Shown: positions 10,772-21,592 of the stretch, in pieces
Position numbering within the stretch: the stretch's first letter is position 1
Layout of the letters: each line of letters starts with the position of its first letter
Source of the DNA: Pararhodobacter sp.
GTDB lineage: Bacteria > Pseudomonadota > Alphaproteobacteria > Rhodobacterales > Rhodobacteraceae
Direction of reading: 5' to 3'
Assembly (NCBI GenBank): GCA_020832545.1
Contig: JAFIEK010000002.1
Coordinates: forward strand, 62,001-126,000
Length of the DNA stretch: 64,000 nt
Made by a program: the position numbers and the translations under genes
The notes under the pieces: generated by a model
Database searches by the model: none
What the model saw: the letters and a program-made list of their open reading frames with translations, nothing else
Told to the model about the DNA's origin: nothing

Positions 10772-11890
10772 TCAGTTTGAAGTTGGGGAAGCTGACAGTT
10801 TCTCTGCCAGATCGGCCAGACGCTCGGCAGCATCAGGGATTCCCGCGCCCAGCGCGGCCTGTGCCATGCGGGTCGCGGCCTCAGACCGGGTCAGGATGGC
10901 GACTACCTGTTCGCACAGCGCATCTGGGGTGAATTTGCTTTCAGGGATCAACACCGCCGCTTGCGCATCTACAAGGCCGCGTGCGTTGGCGTTTTGATGG
11001 TCGCGCGCTGCATTCGCCAAAGGCACCAGCACCGAAGGACGGCCAATCACTGTCAGATCGGCGATGGTGGAGGCACCTGACCGGGCGATCACAAGTTGTG
11101 CCTCTGACAAGCGGCGGGGGATGTCATCGAAGAACGGCGCAACCTCGGCCGGAATGCCTGCCGCGTCATAGGCAGCAATCACGCGCTCCAGATCCTCTGG
11201 TCGCGCCTGATGGGCCACGCGCAGGTGCTGTCGCAGAGTGTCGGGCATGGCAGCCAATGCGGCAGGCACGACATCCGACAGAATGCGCGCGCCCTGACTG
11301 CCGCCAATGACCACCAGACTCATCGGGTAATCACCGGGCGGGATATAGGGGGCACCGGCCTTTTCGCGCACGCTTGTGCGCACCGGGTTGCCGGTATGAA
11401 CACCCTCAACTTTTGAGGGAAGCACGGTGGGCCAAAGGCCGCAGGCCACGGCGCTGACGCGGCGCGCAAAGACCTCGTTCACCTTGCCCGGCACGGCGTT
11501 TTGCTCATGTATCAGGCGCGGCACCCGCAGTATCCAGGCCGCTGCAAGGGCCGGGATGGACGGATAGCCACCAAAACCCGCCACCAGTGCCGGGCGTTCC
11601 AGCGCCATGCCAAAGGCCGCGCTCAGAACCCCGCCAATGATGCGAAACGGCACCAGCAGCCTCGCCCCCGCGCCGCCACGCGCGAAGGTGGCCGAGGCCA
11701 CAACCCGGCGCTCCACCGCAGGGGGGAAGCCGCCCGCATACTGCGCGCCACGCGCATCGGTGGACAAAGTCACCCGCCAGCCGCGCGCCAGCAATTCCTC
11801 GGCCAGCGCCTGCGCCGGGAACATATGCCCGCCGGTGCCACCCGCCGCGATTACGGCCAGGGGTGGTTTCTTCGCCCGCATCGTGCCCAT
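10772..11890 (-). CDS. murG: UDP-GlcNAc:undecaprenyl-PP-MurNAc-pentapeptide GlcNAc transferase MurG
   Basis: MurG converts lipid I to lipid II at the inner membrane face. It has the N-terminal [17 protein letters not shown] and the UDP-GlcNAc-binding region around [13 protein letters not shown]. It is 372 aa. The ATG directly follows the ftsW stop (TGAATG), with GAGGG 7 nt upstream, so it is coupled to ftsW. Confidence 0.97.
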   Translation of the reverse strand: MGTMRAKKPPLAVIAAGGTGGHMFPAQALAEELLARGWRVTLSTDARGAQYAGGFPPAVERRVVASATFARGGAGARLLVPFRIIGGVLSAAFGMALERPALVAGFGGYPSIPALAAAWILRVPRLIHEQNAVPGKVNEVFARRVSAVACGLWPTVLPSKVEGVHTGNPVRTSVREKAGAPYIPPGDYPMSLVVIGGSQGARILSDVVPAALAAMPDTLRQHLRVAHQARPEDLERVIAAYDAAGIPAEVAPFFDDIPRRLSEAQLVIARSGASTIADLTVIGRPSVLVPLANAARDHQNANARGLVDAQAAVLIPESKFTPDALCEQVVAILTRSEAATRMAQAALGAGIPDAAERLADLAEKLSASPTSN

Positions 11891-13057
11891 TCAGCGCCCT
11901 CGCGTCAGAAGAATATCGCCAATTTCACCCTGTGGACGGCTGCGCGTCAAGGCCAGCAACATGCCGACCATCAGCCCCATCGCCACCAGCGATGACCCGC
12001 CATAGCTGACAAAGGGCAGCGTCATGCCCTTGGCAGGCAGCAGGCGCACGGCCACGCCCATGTTGATCATCGCCTGCACCGAAAACAACGCCACCAACCC
12101 GGTGCCCGCCAGCCGGATGAACGGATCGCGTTCACGCGTCAGGCGGCTGAGGGCGCGCAGACAGATGGTAGCGTAAAGCGTGATGACAAAAGCCACCAGC
12201 ACAAAGCCGTATTCCTCGGCAGCGACGGCAATGATGAAATCGGTATGCGCATCGGGCAGTTGCCATTTCACCTGCCCCTCGCCGACGCCCATGCCGAAAA
12301 GCCCGCCCTCCTGTATAGCCGAGGTGGCGTAACCCAGCTGCGAGCGGGCATCGATCTCGGCGCTCAGAAAGCCATCGATGCGCCGCGCGAAATGCTCCGA
12401 TCCGTTGTAGGCCACAAAGGCCCCCAGCACGACCGTGCCCGCCAGCCCAAGGATGATCACCATCGACGCGCCCGAGACGAAATACATCACCCCCCAGCCG
12501 AACAGTACCAGCGCAGCCTGTCCGAAATCAGGCTGCAAGACCAGCAGAAACACCACCGCCAGCGTGACCGAAAAGGACAGAAATTTGCCCGGCGGGCCGT
12601 TCACCTCTTGACCGGCGGCCAGCATCCAGGCTGCGAAGACGGCAAGGCAGGGCTTCATGAATTCGGACGGCTGGACGCTGGCAAAGCCCAGACTGATCCA
12701 GCGCACCGCGCCCTTGCCAAAATCCGTACCGATGAAGGGCAGCAGTAACAAGGCCGCAAAACTGGCTACGAAACCCAGCACCGCCCAGCGCCGGATCGTC
12801 GCCGGTGACATCATCGACACCAGAAACATCGCCGCGATGGCGACTGCACCGAAAAACGCCTGACGCTCGAAGTAATAGAACGGCGGCAAGTTGTTGCGCG
12901 TGGCAAGCGGCGGCGAGGACGCCAGCGCCAGCAACAGTCCGGCCCCGAAGAGCAGGAGAACACAGGAGATTGTCCAACGGTCCACCGTGCGCCACCAGCG
13001 CGAAAGCACCGGCTCGCCCATATGGGCGGGCATGGTTCCATGCACCATTTCTGTCAT
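11891..13057 (-). CDS. ftsW: SEDS peptidoglycan polymerase FtsW
   Basis: FtsW is the multispanning SEDS glycosyltransferase of the divisome. The sequence has about ten hydrophobic segments and the signature LPFVSYGGSSLVAMG near the C-terminus. The track ORF extends to 13474, but its first 139 residues are Pro/Arg/His-rich and lack homology. I start at the ATG at 13057 (MTEMVHGTMP), which gives 388 aa, the usual size. Confidence 0.94.
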   Translation of the reverse strand: MTEMVHGTMPAHMGEPVLSRWWRTVDRWTISCVLLLFGAGLLLALASSPPLATRNNLPPFYYFERQAFFGAVAIAAMFLVSMMSPATIRRWAVLGFVASFAALLLLPFIGTDFGKGAVRWISLGFASVQPSEFMKPCLAVFAAWMLAAGQEVNGPPGKFLSFSVTLAVVFLLVLQPDFGQAALVLFGWGVMYFVSGASMVIILGLAGTVVLGAFVAYNGSEHFARRIDGFLSAEIDARSQLGYATSAIQEGGLFGMGVGEGQVKWQLPDAHTDFIIAVAAEEYGFVLVAFVITLYATICLRALSRLTRERDPFIRLAGTGLVALFSVQAMINMGVAVRLLPAKGMTLPFVSYGGSSLVAMGLMVGMLLALTRSRPQGEIGDILLTRGR

Positions 13058-13165
13058 GGCTGAGCTGCCTCTTCTGCCTCGTCGTCGCCCGTTTGCCGGG
13101 TCTGAAGAACACGATAGCGACAAAGGCGGCGCATGGCCAGTGGTTTGCGCAGGCTTGCATGCTGC

Positions 13166-13194
13166 GCCCGGAGGGTGCGTTGCCCCCTCCGGGC
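13166..13194. terminator. GC-rich hairpin between rarD-like gene and ftsW
   Basis: A perfect 10-bp inverted repeat GCCCGGAGGG/CCCTCCGGGC with a 9-nt loop lies in the 191-bp gap past the EamA gene. No T-run follows on either strand, so it is a stable hairpin rather than a clear intrinsic terminator. Confidence 0.4.
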
Positions 13195-13248
13195 CTCTCG
13201 GCCCATTCCCCGGCCTCGCCACGGGCTCGGCGTTCGCGGCTGGCGCCT

Positions 13249-14148
13249 TCAGCGGCGGCGGCGCAGGATTTCCGATGAATAGAGGATCAGCGCCAGCCAG
13301 ATCAGCGGAAAGGCGATAGCCCGGGCATGGCCGAAGGGTTCGTTGAACACAAAGACCGCGATCATGAAGATCATGGTCGGGGTCAGATACTGCATGATGG
13401 CGATGGTCGACAGCCGCAACAGTTTGGCCCCGTTCGCGTAGATCATCAGCGGCACCGCCGTGATCACCCCGCACCCCAGCAAAAGCGCCACATCCACCGC
13501 CCCCGCCTGCGCGATGAACAGATCACCCCGCCCATAGAGCCACGCCAGATAGACCAGCGCGATTGGGGTCAGCAAGACCACTTCCAGCGTGAACCCCTGA
13601 TTGGGGCCGATGGGCAGGGCACGTTTGAAGAAGGCATAGAACCCCCAACTCAGTGTCAGGGTCAGTGCAACAACCGGCAGGCGCCCGGTTTCCCAGCTCA
13701 GAATGCACACCGCCACCGCCGCCAGCGCAACCGCGCCCCATTGCCGCGGGCTCAGACGTTCCCCCAGCAGGACCGCGCCCAGAAAGATGCTGAACAGTGG
13801 GTTGATATAGTAGCCCAGCGCCGCCTCAAGCGCCTGCCCGTTCTGAACCGCCCAGACATAGACCCCCCAGTTCACCGAAACCAATGCCGCCGTGACCCCG
13901 GCCATGACCAGCATGCGCGGCGTCATGAAGGCGGTGCGCAGATCGCGTGTGCGCCCCAGCACCAGAAGCACCCCAAGCGCAATGGGGACCGACCAGACAA
14001 CCCGGTGCGCCAGCACTTCGATCGTGGGCACATGCTCCAGCGCCTTGAGATACAGCGGCAACCCACCCCAGAGCAGATAGGCGGTCAGCGCAAAGGCGAA
14101 GCCGCGCGGCGTGTCGCCCGCGCTGACCGCCGAACCGCTACCGCTCAT
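13249..14148 (-). CDS. rarD: RarD-type EamA transporter
   Basis: This is a ten-TM drug/metabolite-superfamily permease of the RarD branch; its substrate is unknown. Typical RarD segments are [42 protein letters not shown] and LQYLTPT-like [12 protein letters not shown]. Length is 299 aa. Its ATG overlaps the murD stop by 4 nt (ATGA), so it is embedded in the dcw operon between murD and ftsW. That suggests co-expression with wall synthesis, but no wall function is shown. Confidence 0.85.
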   Translation of the reverse strand: MSGSGSAVSAGDTPRGFAFALTAYLLWGGLPLYLKALEHVPTIEVLAHRVVWSVPIALGVLLVLGRTRDLRTAFMTPRMLVMAGVTAALVSVNWGVYVWAVQNGQALEAALGYYINPLFSIFLGAVLLGERLSPRQWGAVALAAVAVCILSWETGRLPVVALTLTLSWGFYAFFKRALPIGPNQGFTLEVVLLTPIALVYLAWLYGRGDLFIAQAGAVDVALLLGCGVITAVPLMIYANGAKLLRLSTIAIMQYLTPTMIFMIAVFVFNEPFGHARAIAFPLIWLALILYSSEILRRRR

Positions 14149-15548
14149 CCCGTCTCAAGCGCCTTCACCGCCGTCATGAAATCTGTGCCACGCTGTTCGA
14201 AATCGGGGTATTGGTCGAAGCTGGCAGCGGCCGGGGCCAGCAGCACCACCTCGCCGGGCTGGGCCTCGGCGTGGGCGCGGGCAACCGCACGCGGCATGGT
14301 TTCGCACAGCTCATGCGGGACGGCCCCCAGTTGCAGCGCAAAGTCACGCGCCGAATGACCGATCAGATAGGCTTTGACCACCGAGCCCAGATGCGGGGCC
14401 AACGCGCCGATCCCGCCCTCCTTACCAAGGCCCCCGGCGATCCAGCGGATACGGTCAAAGGCTTGCAGCGCCCGGGCCGCGCTATCGACATTCGTGGCTT
14501 TGGAATCATTGACATACTTCACGCCAGCGATCTCGGCCACCAACTGGCTGCGGTGCGGCAGGCCCGTAAACGTACTGAGCGCATCTTCGATCAGACGCGG
14601 GGCCAGACCAAGGCAACGGCAGGCAGCATAGGCGGCGCAAGCGTTCTGGTGGTTATGCGCACCCGGCAGGCCCGGCATTGCGCGCAGGTCGATCGAGGCC
14701 ACCTGCCGCCCGCCGCGCCATTCGGCGAGAAACCCCTTGCGGGCAAATACCGACCAGCCCATACCGCCCAGCTTTTGCCCCGAGGACACGCGGATCACCC
14801 GGTAATCTGCTGGCCCCTCGCCCATCTGCATGGCCAGAAAACGCCCCTCGGCCTCATCGACACCGATCACCGCGCGGTCGGGGCCGCCCTCGGCAAAGAG
14901 CCGCCGTTTGGCCGCGAAGTATCCGCCCAGTCCTGCGTGACGGTCCAGGTGATCCGGGGTCAGGTTGGTGAAGACGGCGATGTCAGGGGTCAGGGCGCGC
15001 GCCAGTTCGGTCTGATAGCTGGAAAGCTCCAGCACCACCACCGCCCCCTCGCCCGGCGGATCAATCGACAAGACACCGGTGCCGATATTGCCCGCCATCT
15101 GCACCGGCCTGCCCGCCGCGTCGAGGATATGCGCGATCAGCGCCGTGGTGGTGGATTTCCCGTTCGAGCCGGTCACGGCGATCACCCGAGGAGGGCTGTC
15201 AAACAGATCAAACCCCGCGCGCGCGAAGGAGCGAAAGAACAGGCCAATATCATTGTCGACAGGGATGCCCAGCGCAGTGGCGGCGGCAATGACCGGGTGC
15301 ACCGAAGGATAGAGATGCGCGATTCCCGGTGACACAATCAACGCGGCCAGCCCCTCCAGCGCCTGCGCGCGTGTCAGGTCAACCGGGGTGATCCCGGCAT
15401 CAGTCGCCTTCTCGCGCACCTCCTGGCTGTCGTCCCAGGCACAGACCTCGGCCCCGCCTGCCGCCAGTGCAGCGCAGGTGGCCAACCCTGAACGGCCCAA
15501 CCCCAGCACACCCACGCGCGCGCTTTCAAAACCCTGAACGGCAATCAT
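14145..15548 (-). CDS. murD: UDP-N-acetylmuramoylalanine--D-glutamate ligase MurD
   Basis: MurD adds D-Glu to UDP-MurNAc-L-Ala. Motifs are the N-terminal [20 protein letters not shown]-binding [14 protein letters not shown], and [17 protein letters not shown] in the C-terminal domain. It is 467 aa. It is the first visible gene of this dcw segment: mraY, murE and murF are not upstream, where tRNA-Asp and pssA lie instead. Confidence 0.97.
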   Translation of the reverse strand: MIAVQGFESARVGVLGLGRSGLATCAALAAGGAEVCAWDDSQEVREKATDAGITPVDLTRAQALEGLAALIVSPGIAHLYPSVHPVIAAATALGIPVDNDIGLFFRSFARAGFDLFDSPPRVIAVTGSNGKSTTTALIAHILDAAGRPVQMAGNIGTGVLSIDPPGEGAVVVLELSSYQTELARALTPDIAVFTNLTPDHLDRHAGLGGYFAAKRRLFAEGGPDRAVIGVDEAEGRFLAMQMGEGPADYRVIRVSSGQKLGGMGWSVFARKGFLAEWRGGRQVASIDLRAMPGLPGAHNHQNACAAYAACRCLGLAPRLIEDALSTFTGLPHRSQLVAEIAGVKYVNDSKATNVDSAARALQAFDRIRWIAGGLGKEGGIGALAPHLGSVVKAYLIGHSARDFALQLGAVPHELCETMPRAVARAHAEAQPGEVVLLAPAAASFDQYPDFEQRGTDFMTAVKALETG

Positions 15549-15683
15549 GGCAACCTCCTGCGACTCACGCGCGCGGCGACGGTATCCGAGCGCCGGGGCA
15601 AGCGAAAGGGCGCGCGTCCCCGCGACTGGCAGAGCCGCAATCCGCTGAGAGAGGCTGCCTCAGTACTTCACAAGGGAGGGAAA

Positions 15684-15760
15684 TGGCGCGGTTGACGGGG
15701 CTCGAACCCGCGACCCCCGGCGTGACAGGCCGGTACTCTAACCAACTGAGCTACAACCGC
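15684..15760 (-). tRNA. tRNA-Asp (GTC), copy 1
   Basis: Minus-strand cloverleaf of 77 nt. Acceptor stem is GCGGTTG/CAACCGC, discriminator G, with CCA encoded. The anticodon loop CTGTCAC gives anticodon GTC and the T arm contains GGTTCGAGCC. Its sequence is identical to the second copy 237 bp away. Confidence 0.96.
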
Positions 15761-15920
15761 GCGTGGAGGGCGGGATAGGCCATGCGGTCTGGCCCGTCAA
15801 TCCCGAATCGTCTGGCGTGCGGCGCTGATTGTGGCTTTCGGCGGATCGCACAACAACATGCGCCAAACCGGCCACCCAAACGCAAAAGCCCCCCGAAACG
15901 GAGGGCCTTGCAAGAAAGAA

Positions 15921-15997
15921 TGGCGCGGTTGACGGGGCTCGAACCCGCGACCCCCGGCGTGACAGGCCGGTACTCTAACCAACTGAGCTACAACCGC
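15921..15997 (-). tRNA. tRNA-Asp (GTC), copy 2
   Basis: Identical 77-nt tRNA on the minus strand with anticodon GTC and encoded CCA. The spacer between the copies (about 160 bp) is not similar to the flanks, so only the tRNA itself is duplicated. Confidence 0.96.
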
Positions 15998-16057
15998 GCG
16001 ATGCGGGTGAGATAGCCAGCGAAGCAGGGCACGTCAAGCGCAAACCAGTACGCGATG

Positions 16058-16828
16058 TCAGGTCAAGCGCCGCCGATGTACCCATGCACCCTGCCCCAGC
16101 AACACCAGATAGGCCAGGTCAGCCAGCACCAGAAGCGTCCATGGCCGCGTCACGGCCAGACCGGCAAATACGGCCACCCCTAATAGCACCCAGACCGCCC
16201 GGTTGCGCGGTACCCGCAAACCCTTGGGCGAGATCGTTGGCAGCCGCGAGATCATCATCAGCCCTACGAACGCCAGATACAACGCCACCGCCAAGGGCAG
16301 CGCGCGCAGGTCCCAAACCCCCGCGAGGGTCATGAAAACCGGCAGCAGGGCCAGCATCGCCCCGGCAGGCGCCGGAACCCCGACAAAATGCGCCCGCCCC
16401 GGTGGCGGCGGGGCGTTGCGGTTCACGTTGAACCGGGCCAGCCGCAGACAGGCGCAGAGCACATAGACCAGCACCAGCAACCAGCCGGCACCCGCGACAT
16501 TCTGGAGGGCAAAATGGTAAAGCAAAATGCCCGGCGCGACCCCGAAGCAGACAAAGTCCGACAGCGAATCAAGTTCCGCCCCGAAATGGCTGGCGGCATT
16601 GAGCTTGCGCGCGAGAAGCCCGTCCATTCCGTCCAGCACTGCCGCCAGAATGATCAGCGCCGCCGCAATCTCATAACGGGCATCCAGGGCATAGCGGATC
16701 GAGGTCAGCCCGGCGCACAGCCCCAGCAGTGTTACCAGATTGGGTATGAGATGCAGCAGCGGCAGCGACCGGCTGTCAAGCGAGTCATCTGGTGCGGTCG
16801 CGTCATCAGGGGCCTCAGGGTGGTCCAT
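16058..16828 (-). CDS. pssA: CDP-diacylglycerol--serine O-phosphatidyltransferase PssA
   Basis: PssA is a membrane CDP-alcohol phosphotransferase making phosphatidylserine. The family motif DG-x2-AR-x8-G-x3-D-x3-D is visible as DGMDGLLARKLNAASHFGAE followed by LDSLSD. Several hydrophobic helices follow; length is 256 aa. The ATG directly follows the psd stop, with GAGGTG 6 nt upstream, so psd and pssA form one operon. Confidence 0.95.
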   Translation of the reverse strand: MDHPEAPDDATAPDDSLDSRSLPLLHLIPNLVTLLGLCAGLTSIRYALDARYEIAAALIILAAVLDGMDGLLARKLNAASHFGAELDSLSDFVCFGVAPGILLYHFALQNVAGAGWLLVLVYVLCACLRLARFNVNRNAPPPPGRAHFVGVPAPAGAMLALLPVFMTLAGVWDLRALPLAVALYLAFVGLMMISRLPTISPKGLRVPRNRAVWVLLGVAVFAGLAVTRPWTLLVLADLAYLVLLGQGAWVHRRRLT

Positions 16829-17527
16829 TCATCGCACCTCGCCCAGACGCGGCCCCTCGTCCGAGCGCAGATCGGCGATCACCGTCTCGCCCGAGGTCAT
16901 GGTCTGGCCCAGCGCCACTTTGGGGTGCACACCATCGGGCAGATAGACATCAACGCGCGAGCCAAACCGGATCATCCCGAACCGCTCGCCGGTTTCCAGC
17001 ACGGTGCCGGGTTTGACGTCACAGACAATTCGCCGCGCGACCAGCCCGGCGATCTGCACCACCGCTATCTTGCGCCCATCGACCAGTTCCAGCGCGACCG
17101 AGTTGCGCTCATTGTCCTCGCTGGCCTTGTCGAGCGCCGCATTGAAGAACTTGCCCGGCCGATACGACACGGCTGAGACCGTCCCGGCGACGGGGGTGCG
17201 GTTCACGTGACAGTCAAAGACATTCATGAAGACGGACACCCGCATCAGCGGCTCCGGTCCCATGCCCAGCTCTGCCGGGGGAACTGCAGGTTCGATCAGC
17301 GAAATCACACCGTCGGCGGGGCTTACCAGAAGCCCCTCGCGCTGGGGTGTCACGCGGGCGGGGTCACGGAAGAAATAGTAGCACCAGACCGTCAGCCCCA
17401 CACCGATCCAGCCCAGCGGCTGCCAGATCAGAAACAGAACCAGCGTCACTGCTGCAAATATGCCAATGAACGGATATCCCTCGCGATGGACGGGCTTGAT
17501 TACGGTGGACAGCATATCGGCAGACAT
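16829..17527 (-). CDS. psd: Phosphatidylserine decarboxylase (short, archaeal-type)
   Basis: Psd is a pyruvoyl enzyme converting phosphatidylserine to phosphatidylethanolamine. The segment [15 protein letters not shown] contains the Gly-Ser pair expected for self-cleavage and pyruvoyl formation. Two hydrophobic N-terminal helices anchor it. Length is 232 aa, matching the short form. The start at 17527 has AGGGAA 6 nt upstream. Confidence 0.94.
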   Translation of the reverse strand: MSADMLSTVIKPVHREGYPFIGIFAAVTLVLFLIWQPLGWIGVGLTVWCYYFFRDPARVTPQREGLLVSPADGVISLIEPAVPPAELGMGPEPLMRVSVFMNVFDCHVNRTPVAGTVSAVSYRPGKFFNAALDKASEDNERNSVALELVDGRKIAVVQIAGLVARRIVCDVKPGTVLETGERFGMIRFGSRVDVYLPDGVHPKVALGQTMTSGETVIADLRSDEGPRLGEVR

Positions 17528-17651
17528 CGACTTTTCCCTGAATTGCGGCGCGCCCGGCCCATACAGAGCGTGGCACGCGGTTTGTCGCGGTATAGAACAG
17601 ATTGGCCGCTACGCAAAGCCGCACCCGGAAAATCACACACCAGGTCTACGC

Positions 17652-20600
17652 TTAGTAATCACGCTCGAAAAAGACGCCGACACCGGTGCGCCCTTCGGTA
17701 TCGGTGCGCCCGCGCAGGGTGACTGACGGTGTCAGATCAAGGTTGATCGACACTTCGCCCCGCCCGGCACTGTCGACACTGAGATCGGTGTAGACATTCT
17801 CTGTCAGATAGCGCCCGGCCCGCACAGCGGTGCTGCCATCGGCCTCAGTTGTGATGTCCAGATCGTCCAGCCCCAGCGCCTCACGGGTACGGGTCATGAA
17901 CGAGCCCTCGGCATGGCCGGTCAGCGTGGCGACCGACATGGCCAGTTGCGCGGCCTGAAACGGCGAAAGCGAGGCCAGCGAGCGCCGGAAGATCAGCCGC
18001 GCCAGAACCTCATCCTGCGGCAGTTCCGGCACCGAGGTGAAACGGATTTCGGGTTCAAGCGCCTCACCTTCCAGAATGATGTTGGTCACCACGCCATCGC
18101 TGTCGGTCGAGGCCACCAGCCGGACATAGGGCATAAATGACCCGGTCATGCTGGCCGAACCCTCGGTCAGATTGAAGCGATTGCCCAAAAGGTCCAGGCG
18201 ACCGCGGATCAGGCTGAAACTGCCTGACGGGATGATATCGCGGGTCGACCCGCCCAGCCGCAGCGCGCCTCCCATTTCGGCATCAAGCCCCCGACCCCGC
18301 ACGAACACCCGCCCCGGAGCCTGAAGTTCGAGGTCCAGAAAGACCGGAACCCGATCCCGGCCATTGCCGTTGCCGGTGAGAATCCCGGCATGTTCGCGCG
18401 TGCGGCGAATGGCGGCGCTTTCGCCGACATGGCGCAGCCCGTCAGGCACAAAACCGGTGCGGCCCAACGGTGAATTGGGGATGCGGATCTCGGCCTCGCT
18501 GACTTGCACCGTCCCCGACACCCGAGGCCCGGTGGCCAGCGCGCCCGACAGCCGGACATCGCCCGAAACCACGGCTTCAAAGAGCCTTGGGCGGACAATG
18601 CGCAACTGATCAGCGCGCACACTCAGATCCAGATCGCGACGCCCGTCCAGCCCCAGCCCGCCCGTGACGGACACGCGACCCCCGGTCTGGGCCTCGCCGG
18701 ACACATCTATCTGCGCCCACTGGCCCATCAGTTCGGCCCGCGCCTCGACATTCTGAACGGCGATGTTCTGGGTGGGCGCGACGAAGCGCCCGTTCGACAT
18801 TACGGCCTGGCCACGCACCGAACTGATGGCCGGCGGGCCGTCGATGCGGGCATTGATACGCAGCGGCCCCTGCACCGTGAAAGGCTGAATGATCGGATTG
18901 GCGATGGCGGCATTCACCTGTCCATCCACCCGGATCGCCACATTCGAGAAATCTTCGCGGATGCTTCCGCCGCCGCTCAACGACAGGTCCGAGGGGCCGG
19001 ACAGGCTGAAGCTGGTGTCATAGTTGTCAGCCCCGGCGGCGCGCGACAGGCTGGCCTCCACCCGCGCCGCGCCATCGATCCCGGGAACGGCACGCGCCAG
19101 CGTGTCAACGCCACCTGTCAGGGCGAATTCGGCGGCGCCGTTGGCATCCTGCTGGCCTTCGGCGGTGACGGTCAGCGCCTGAGTTGTCAGCCGGGCGGTT
19201 TCAACCTCGACAGAGTCGTCAGCGCCAAGGATCACCGCAAGACCAAGTTCAAGGCGTTGGCCGATCAGCGCATCAACCTCGGCCATCCCGGTGCGCAGCG
19301 GCCCGTCGCTGGCCAGATCGAGCGCCAGCCGCCGTGCCTGCGCATCGCCCGTCACGCGCGCCTGCCCCGCCAGCCGCCCCGAGGCCCCCGCCAGCACCTC
19401 GCTGATATCAAGCCGCGACAGCGTCACCTGCATATCGGTTTGCGCATCTGACCACAGCCCATCGGCCAAAAGACCTATCTGCGGTCCATCGACCGAGGCT
19501 TCGCGCAAGGTGATCCGGTCATCCTCGATCATCGCCTCGGCACTGATCTCGGTCTGGCCACGCAGAAGTGCCCGCACCACCTGCGCGCCCGGCAGGTCGC
19601 CCAGCGCCAGATCGCGTGCAGTGGCATCCAGCCGCACCATCTGGCGCTCGCCATCGCTTTGCAGACGTGCATCCAGACTCATCGCCCCGCCATAGCCCGG
19701 CCCCAGCCCGGCCAGACTGGAGATATCGACACTGGTATAGACATGGATATCTTCCGGCAGGTGCTGACCCGCAGCACGTAGTTCCAGCACCCCGGCGTTG
19801 AGCCCAAAATCACGCAGGATGCTGCCCTGCTGATCGCGCACGACATTCGCGCGGATCGTGGCTTCCCCCGCCAACAGGTTATCGAACTCTCGCTGATCGA
19901 CGGTCAGATCGGTGGTGATCAATCCCAGTTCAAGTGCCAGCGCACCGGTCAACAGGTTGGCCTGCCCGGTCGAGGTGAACAGCGCATGCCCCCCAAGCGA
20001 CCGCCCGGCCAATGCCGAAAAGGCCGAGAGGTCGGGTGCTTCGGCCTCGATGAAACCGTCGAAGGTGGTGCCTTCCAGTATACCCTGCGCACTGAGTGAC
20101 ACGGTGTCACCCTGCACAGCCAGCCCGGCTATCTCGGCCGGGCTGTCGAAACCGGGCCAGACCACGCTCATGAAACCCGTCACCGAATCGCCAATGGCCT
20201 GCTGCAGCGCGGGATCGGCTGCGTCGATGCCCAGGGCGGAGAAATCAAATACGCCGTCGAACATCGGCCCCTGTTCGCCATTCGCATTGTTGGGTGGCGC
20301 CAAGCGGCCCCGCGCCTCCAGATCGAGACGAGACACCGACATTTCCGGCGTGTTCAGGCGGTCGATCCCGGCAAGCACCAGCCAGTCGCGCGACACTGAG
20401 GCGTCATATTCGATATTGAGCGCAGCCTCGTGCAAGGTGACGTCGCCGCTGCCCGGCAGCACCACCGGCGCGCCGTCCTCGCGCGCCACATCGGCAATCA
20501 GATCGACCAGGTGCGGCAGGCCGTCCGCCCCGAAATCGGCGCGCCCCACCAACCGCATGGTGCGGGTGTTGAAGGTCAGCTCATAAAGGCTGATTGCCCC

Positions 20601-21554
20601 GTCCTCGGTGCGTGCACCCTGTGCCCGCAACCGGCTTTCAGAACCAAAGAACGGGTGCATCTCGGTCGACATCAGGGGCCGCAGATCGCCGGCGATATCG
20701 GCGATGAAATGCAACCCGTCGGGCAGATCGTCCTGTGGCGAGGCCCCGGTCAGGCGGACAGTCCCCGCAACGCGCTCTTCACCGTCGGTGTCCAGCCCGA
20801 TATCTGCCTCAAAATCGCTGATCGGCCCGGCCCCTGACACGGCAAGCGACAGCGCCGGGCGGTCAGGGATATTGAGAAGTGAGGCGGCGATGCCTTCGCG
20901 CCCCTCGGACAAAAGCAGGTCGAGCGACATCAATTCGGTTTCATTGTCGAACGCGCCCGAGAAGCGGAACTGCCCCTCCTGACCATCGGTGCGGCGCGCT
21001 TCAAACCGGGCCGTCCCTTCGCCGCCGGCAAGCTGCATAGAGCCTTCCAGCGTGAGCACCGCACGCTGACCCGTTACCGCTGGCTCGATCACCACAGCGT
21101 CAGCGCGCAGTTCACCAATATTCACAGATACCGGCAGCTCAGGCAGACGGAAATCGGCACGGGCGGTGGGGCTGGGCAGCGCACTGTCATCCTCGCTTCC
21201 GGGCAGGCGGATCAGATGGATTTCGCCCGCGCTCAATTCATTAATCTCCAACCTGCGGTTAAAGAGTGCAGCGCGGCTCCAGTCCAGTACGACATCGCGC
21301 AGGATCAGCCAGACCCCGGTGTCATCGGCAATCGACAGCGACTGAATGGTCGCACGCGAGGACAATGCCCCCTGAAACCCCCGGATAGTGACCTCGCGAC
21401 CGGCATCGGAGAGATAGGATTGCAAAAGCCCTGCCAGAATGCCGACGTCGTCTTCATTGTTGGTCTGCGCTGAGGCGGGCGGTGCGGCCAGTGTCAGAAG
21501 CAGGGCCAAGAGTGCCATGAGTGGCAGAACCGGCGCGGTCATTCGCCGGAGCAT
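17652..21554 (-). CDS. tamB: Translocation and assembly module inner-membrane protein TamB
   Basis: TamB is a very long, beta-rich AsmA-like protein spanning the periplasm. It works with TamA in outer-membrane protein insertion and probably in lipid traffic. An N-terminal hydrophobic signal (LPLMALLALLLTLAAPPASA) is followed by about 1200 residues of repetitive beta-strand sequence and the C-terminal TamB domain, ending VGVFFERDY. I chose the ATG at 21554. The track ORF begins at a TTG (21596) overlapping the tamA stop, which is also possible. Length is 1300 aa, usual for the family. Confidence 0.93.
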   Translation of the reverse strand: MLRRMTAPVLPLMALLALLLTLAAPPASAQTNNEDDVGILAGLLQSYLSDAGREVTIRGFQGALSSRATIQSLSIADDTGVWLILRDVVLDWSRAALFNRRLEINELSAGEIHLIRLPGSEDDSALPSPTARADFRLPELPVSVNIGELRADAVVIEPAVTGQRAVLTLEGSMQLAGGEGTARFEARRTDGQEGQFRFSGAFDNETELMSLDLLLSEGREGIAASLLNIPDRPALSLAVSGAGPISDFEADIGLDTDGEERVAGTVRLTGASPQDDLPDGLHFIADIAGDLRPLMSTEMHPFFGSESRLRAQGARTEDGAISLYELTFNTRTMRLVGRADFGADGLPHLVDLIADVAREDGAPVVLPGSGDVTLHEAALNIEYDASVSRDWLVLAGIDRLNTPEMSVSRLDLEARGRLAPPNNANGEQGPMFDGVFDFSALGIDAADPALQQAIGDSVTGFMSVVWPGFDSPAEIAGLAVQGDTVSLSAQGILEGTTFDGFIEAEAPDLSAFSALAGRSLGGHALFTSTGQANLLTGALALELGLITTDLTVDQREFDNLLAGEATIRANVVRDQQGSILRDFGLNAGVLELRAAGQHLPEDIHVYTSVDISSLAGLGPGYGGAMSLDARLQSDGERQMVRLDATARDLALGDLPGAQVVRALLRGQTEISAEAMIEDDRITLREASVDGPQIGLLADGLWSDAQTDMQVTLSRLDISEVLAGASGRLAGQARVTGDAQARRLALDLASDGPLRTGMAEVDALIGQRLELGLAVILGADDSVEVETARLTTQALTVTAEGQQDANGAAEFALTGGVDTLARAVPGIDGAARVEASLSRAAGADNYDTSFSLSGPSDLSLSGGGSIREDFSNVAIRVDGQVNAAIANPIIQPFTVQGPLRINARIDGPPAISSVRGQAVMSNGRFVAPTQNIAVQNVEARAELMGQWAQIDVSGEAQTGGRVSVTGGLGLDGRRDLDLSVRADQLRIVRPRLFEAVVSGDVRLSGALATGPRVSGTVQVSEAEIRIPNSPLGRTGFVPDGLRHVGESAAIRRTREHAGILTGNGNGRDRVPVFLDLELQAPGRVFVRGRGLDAEMGGALRLGGSTRDIIPSGSFSLIRGRLDLLGNRFNLTEGSASMTGSFMPYVRLVASTDSDGVVTNIILEGEALEPEIRFTSVPELPQDEVLARLIFRRSLASLSPFQAAQLAMSVATLTGHAEGSFMTRTREALGLDDLDITTEADGSTAVRAGRYLTENVYTDLSVDSAGRGEVSINLDLTPSVTLRGRTDTEGRTGVGVFFERDY

Positions 21555-21592
21555 AGCCTTGCCAAAGCCGTATCTCTGTCTTGCTCGCTGTC

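Noticed and set aside
15467-16015. Plus-strand ORFs reading LTGLEPATPGVTGRYSNQLSYN twice
   Set aside because: They read straight through the two tRNA-Asp genes on the other strand; a classic false ORF family.
18504-19451. 315-aa plus-strand ORF
   Set aside because: Antisense to tamB, Arg/Gln/His-rich, typical of a shadow frame.
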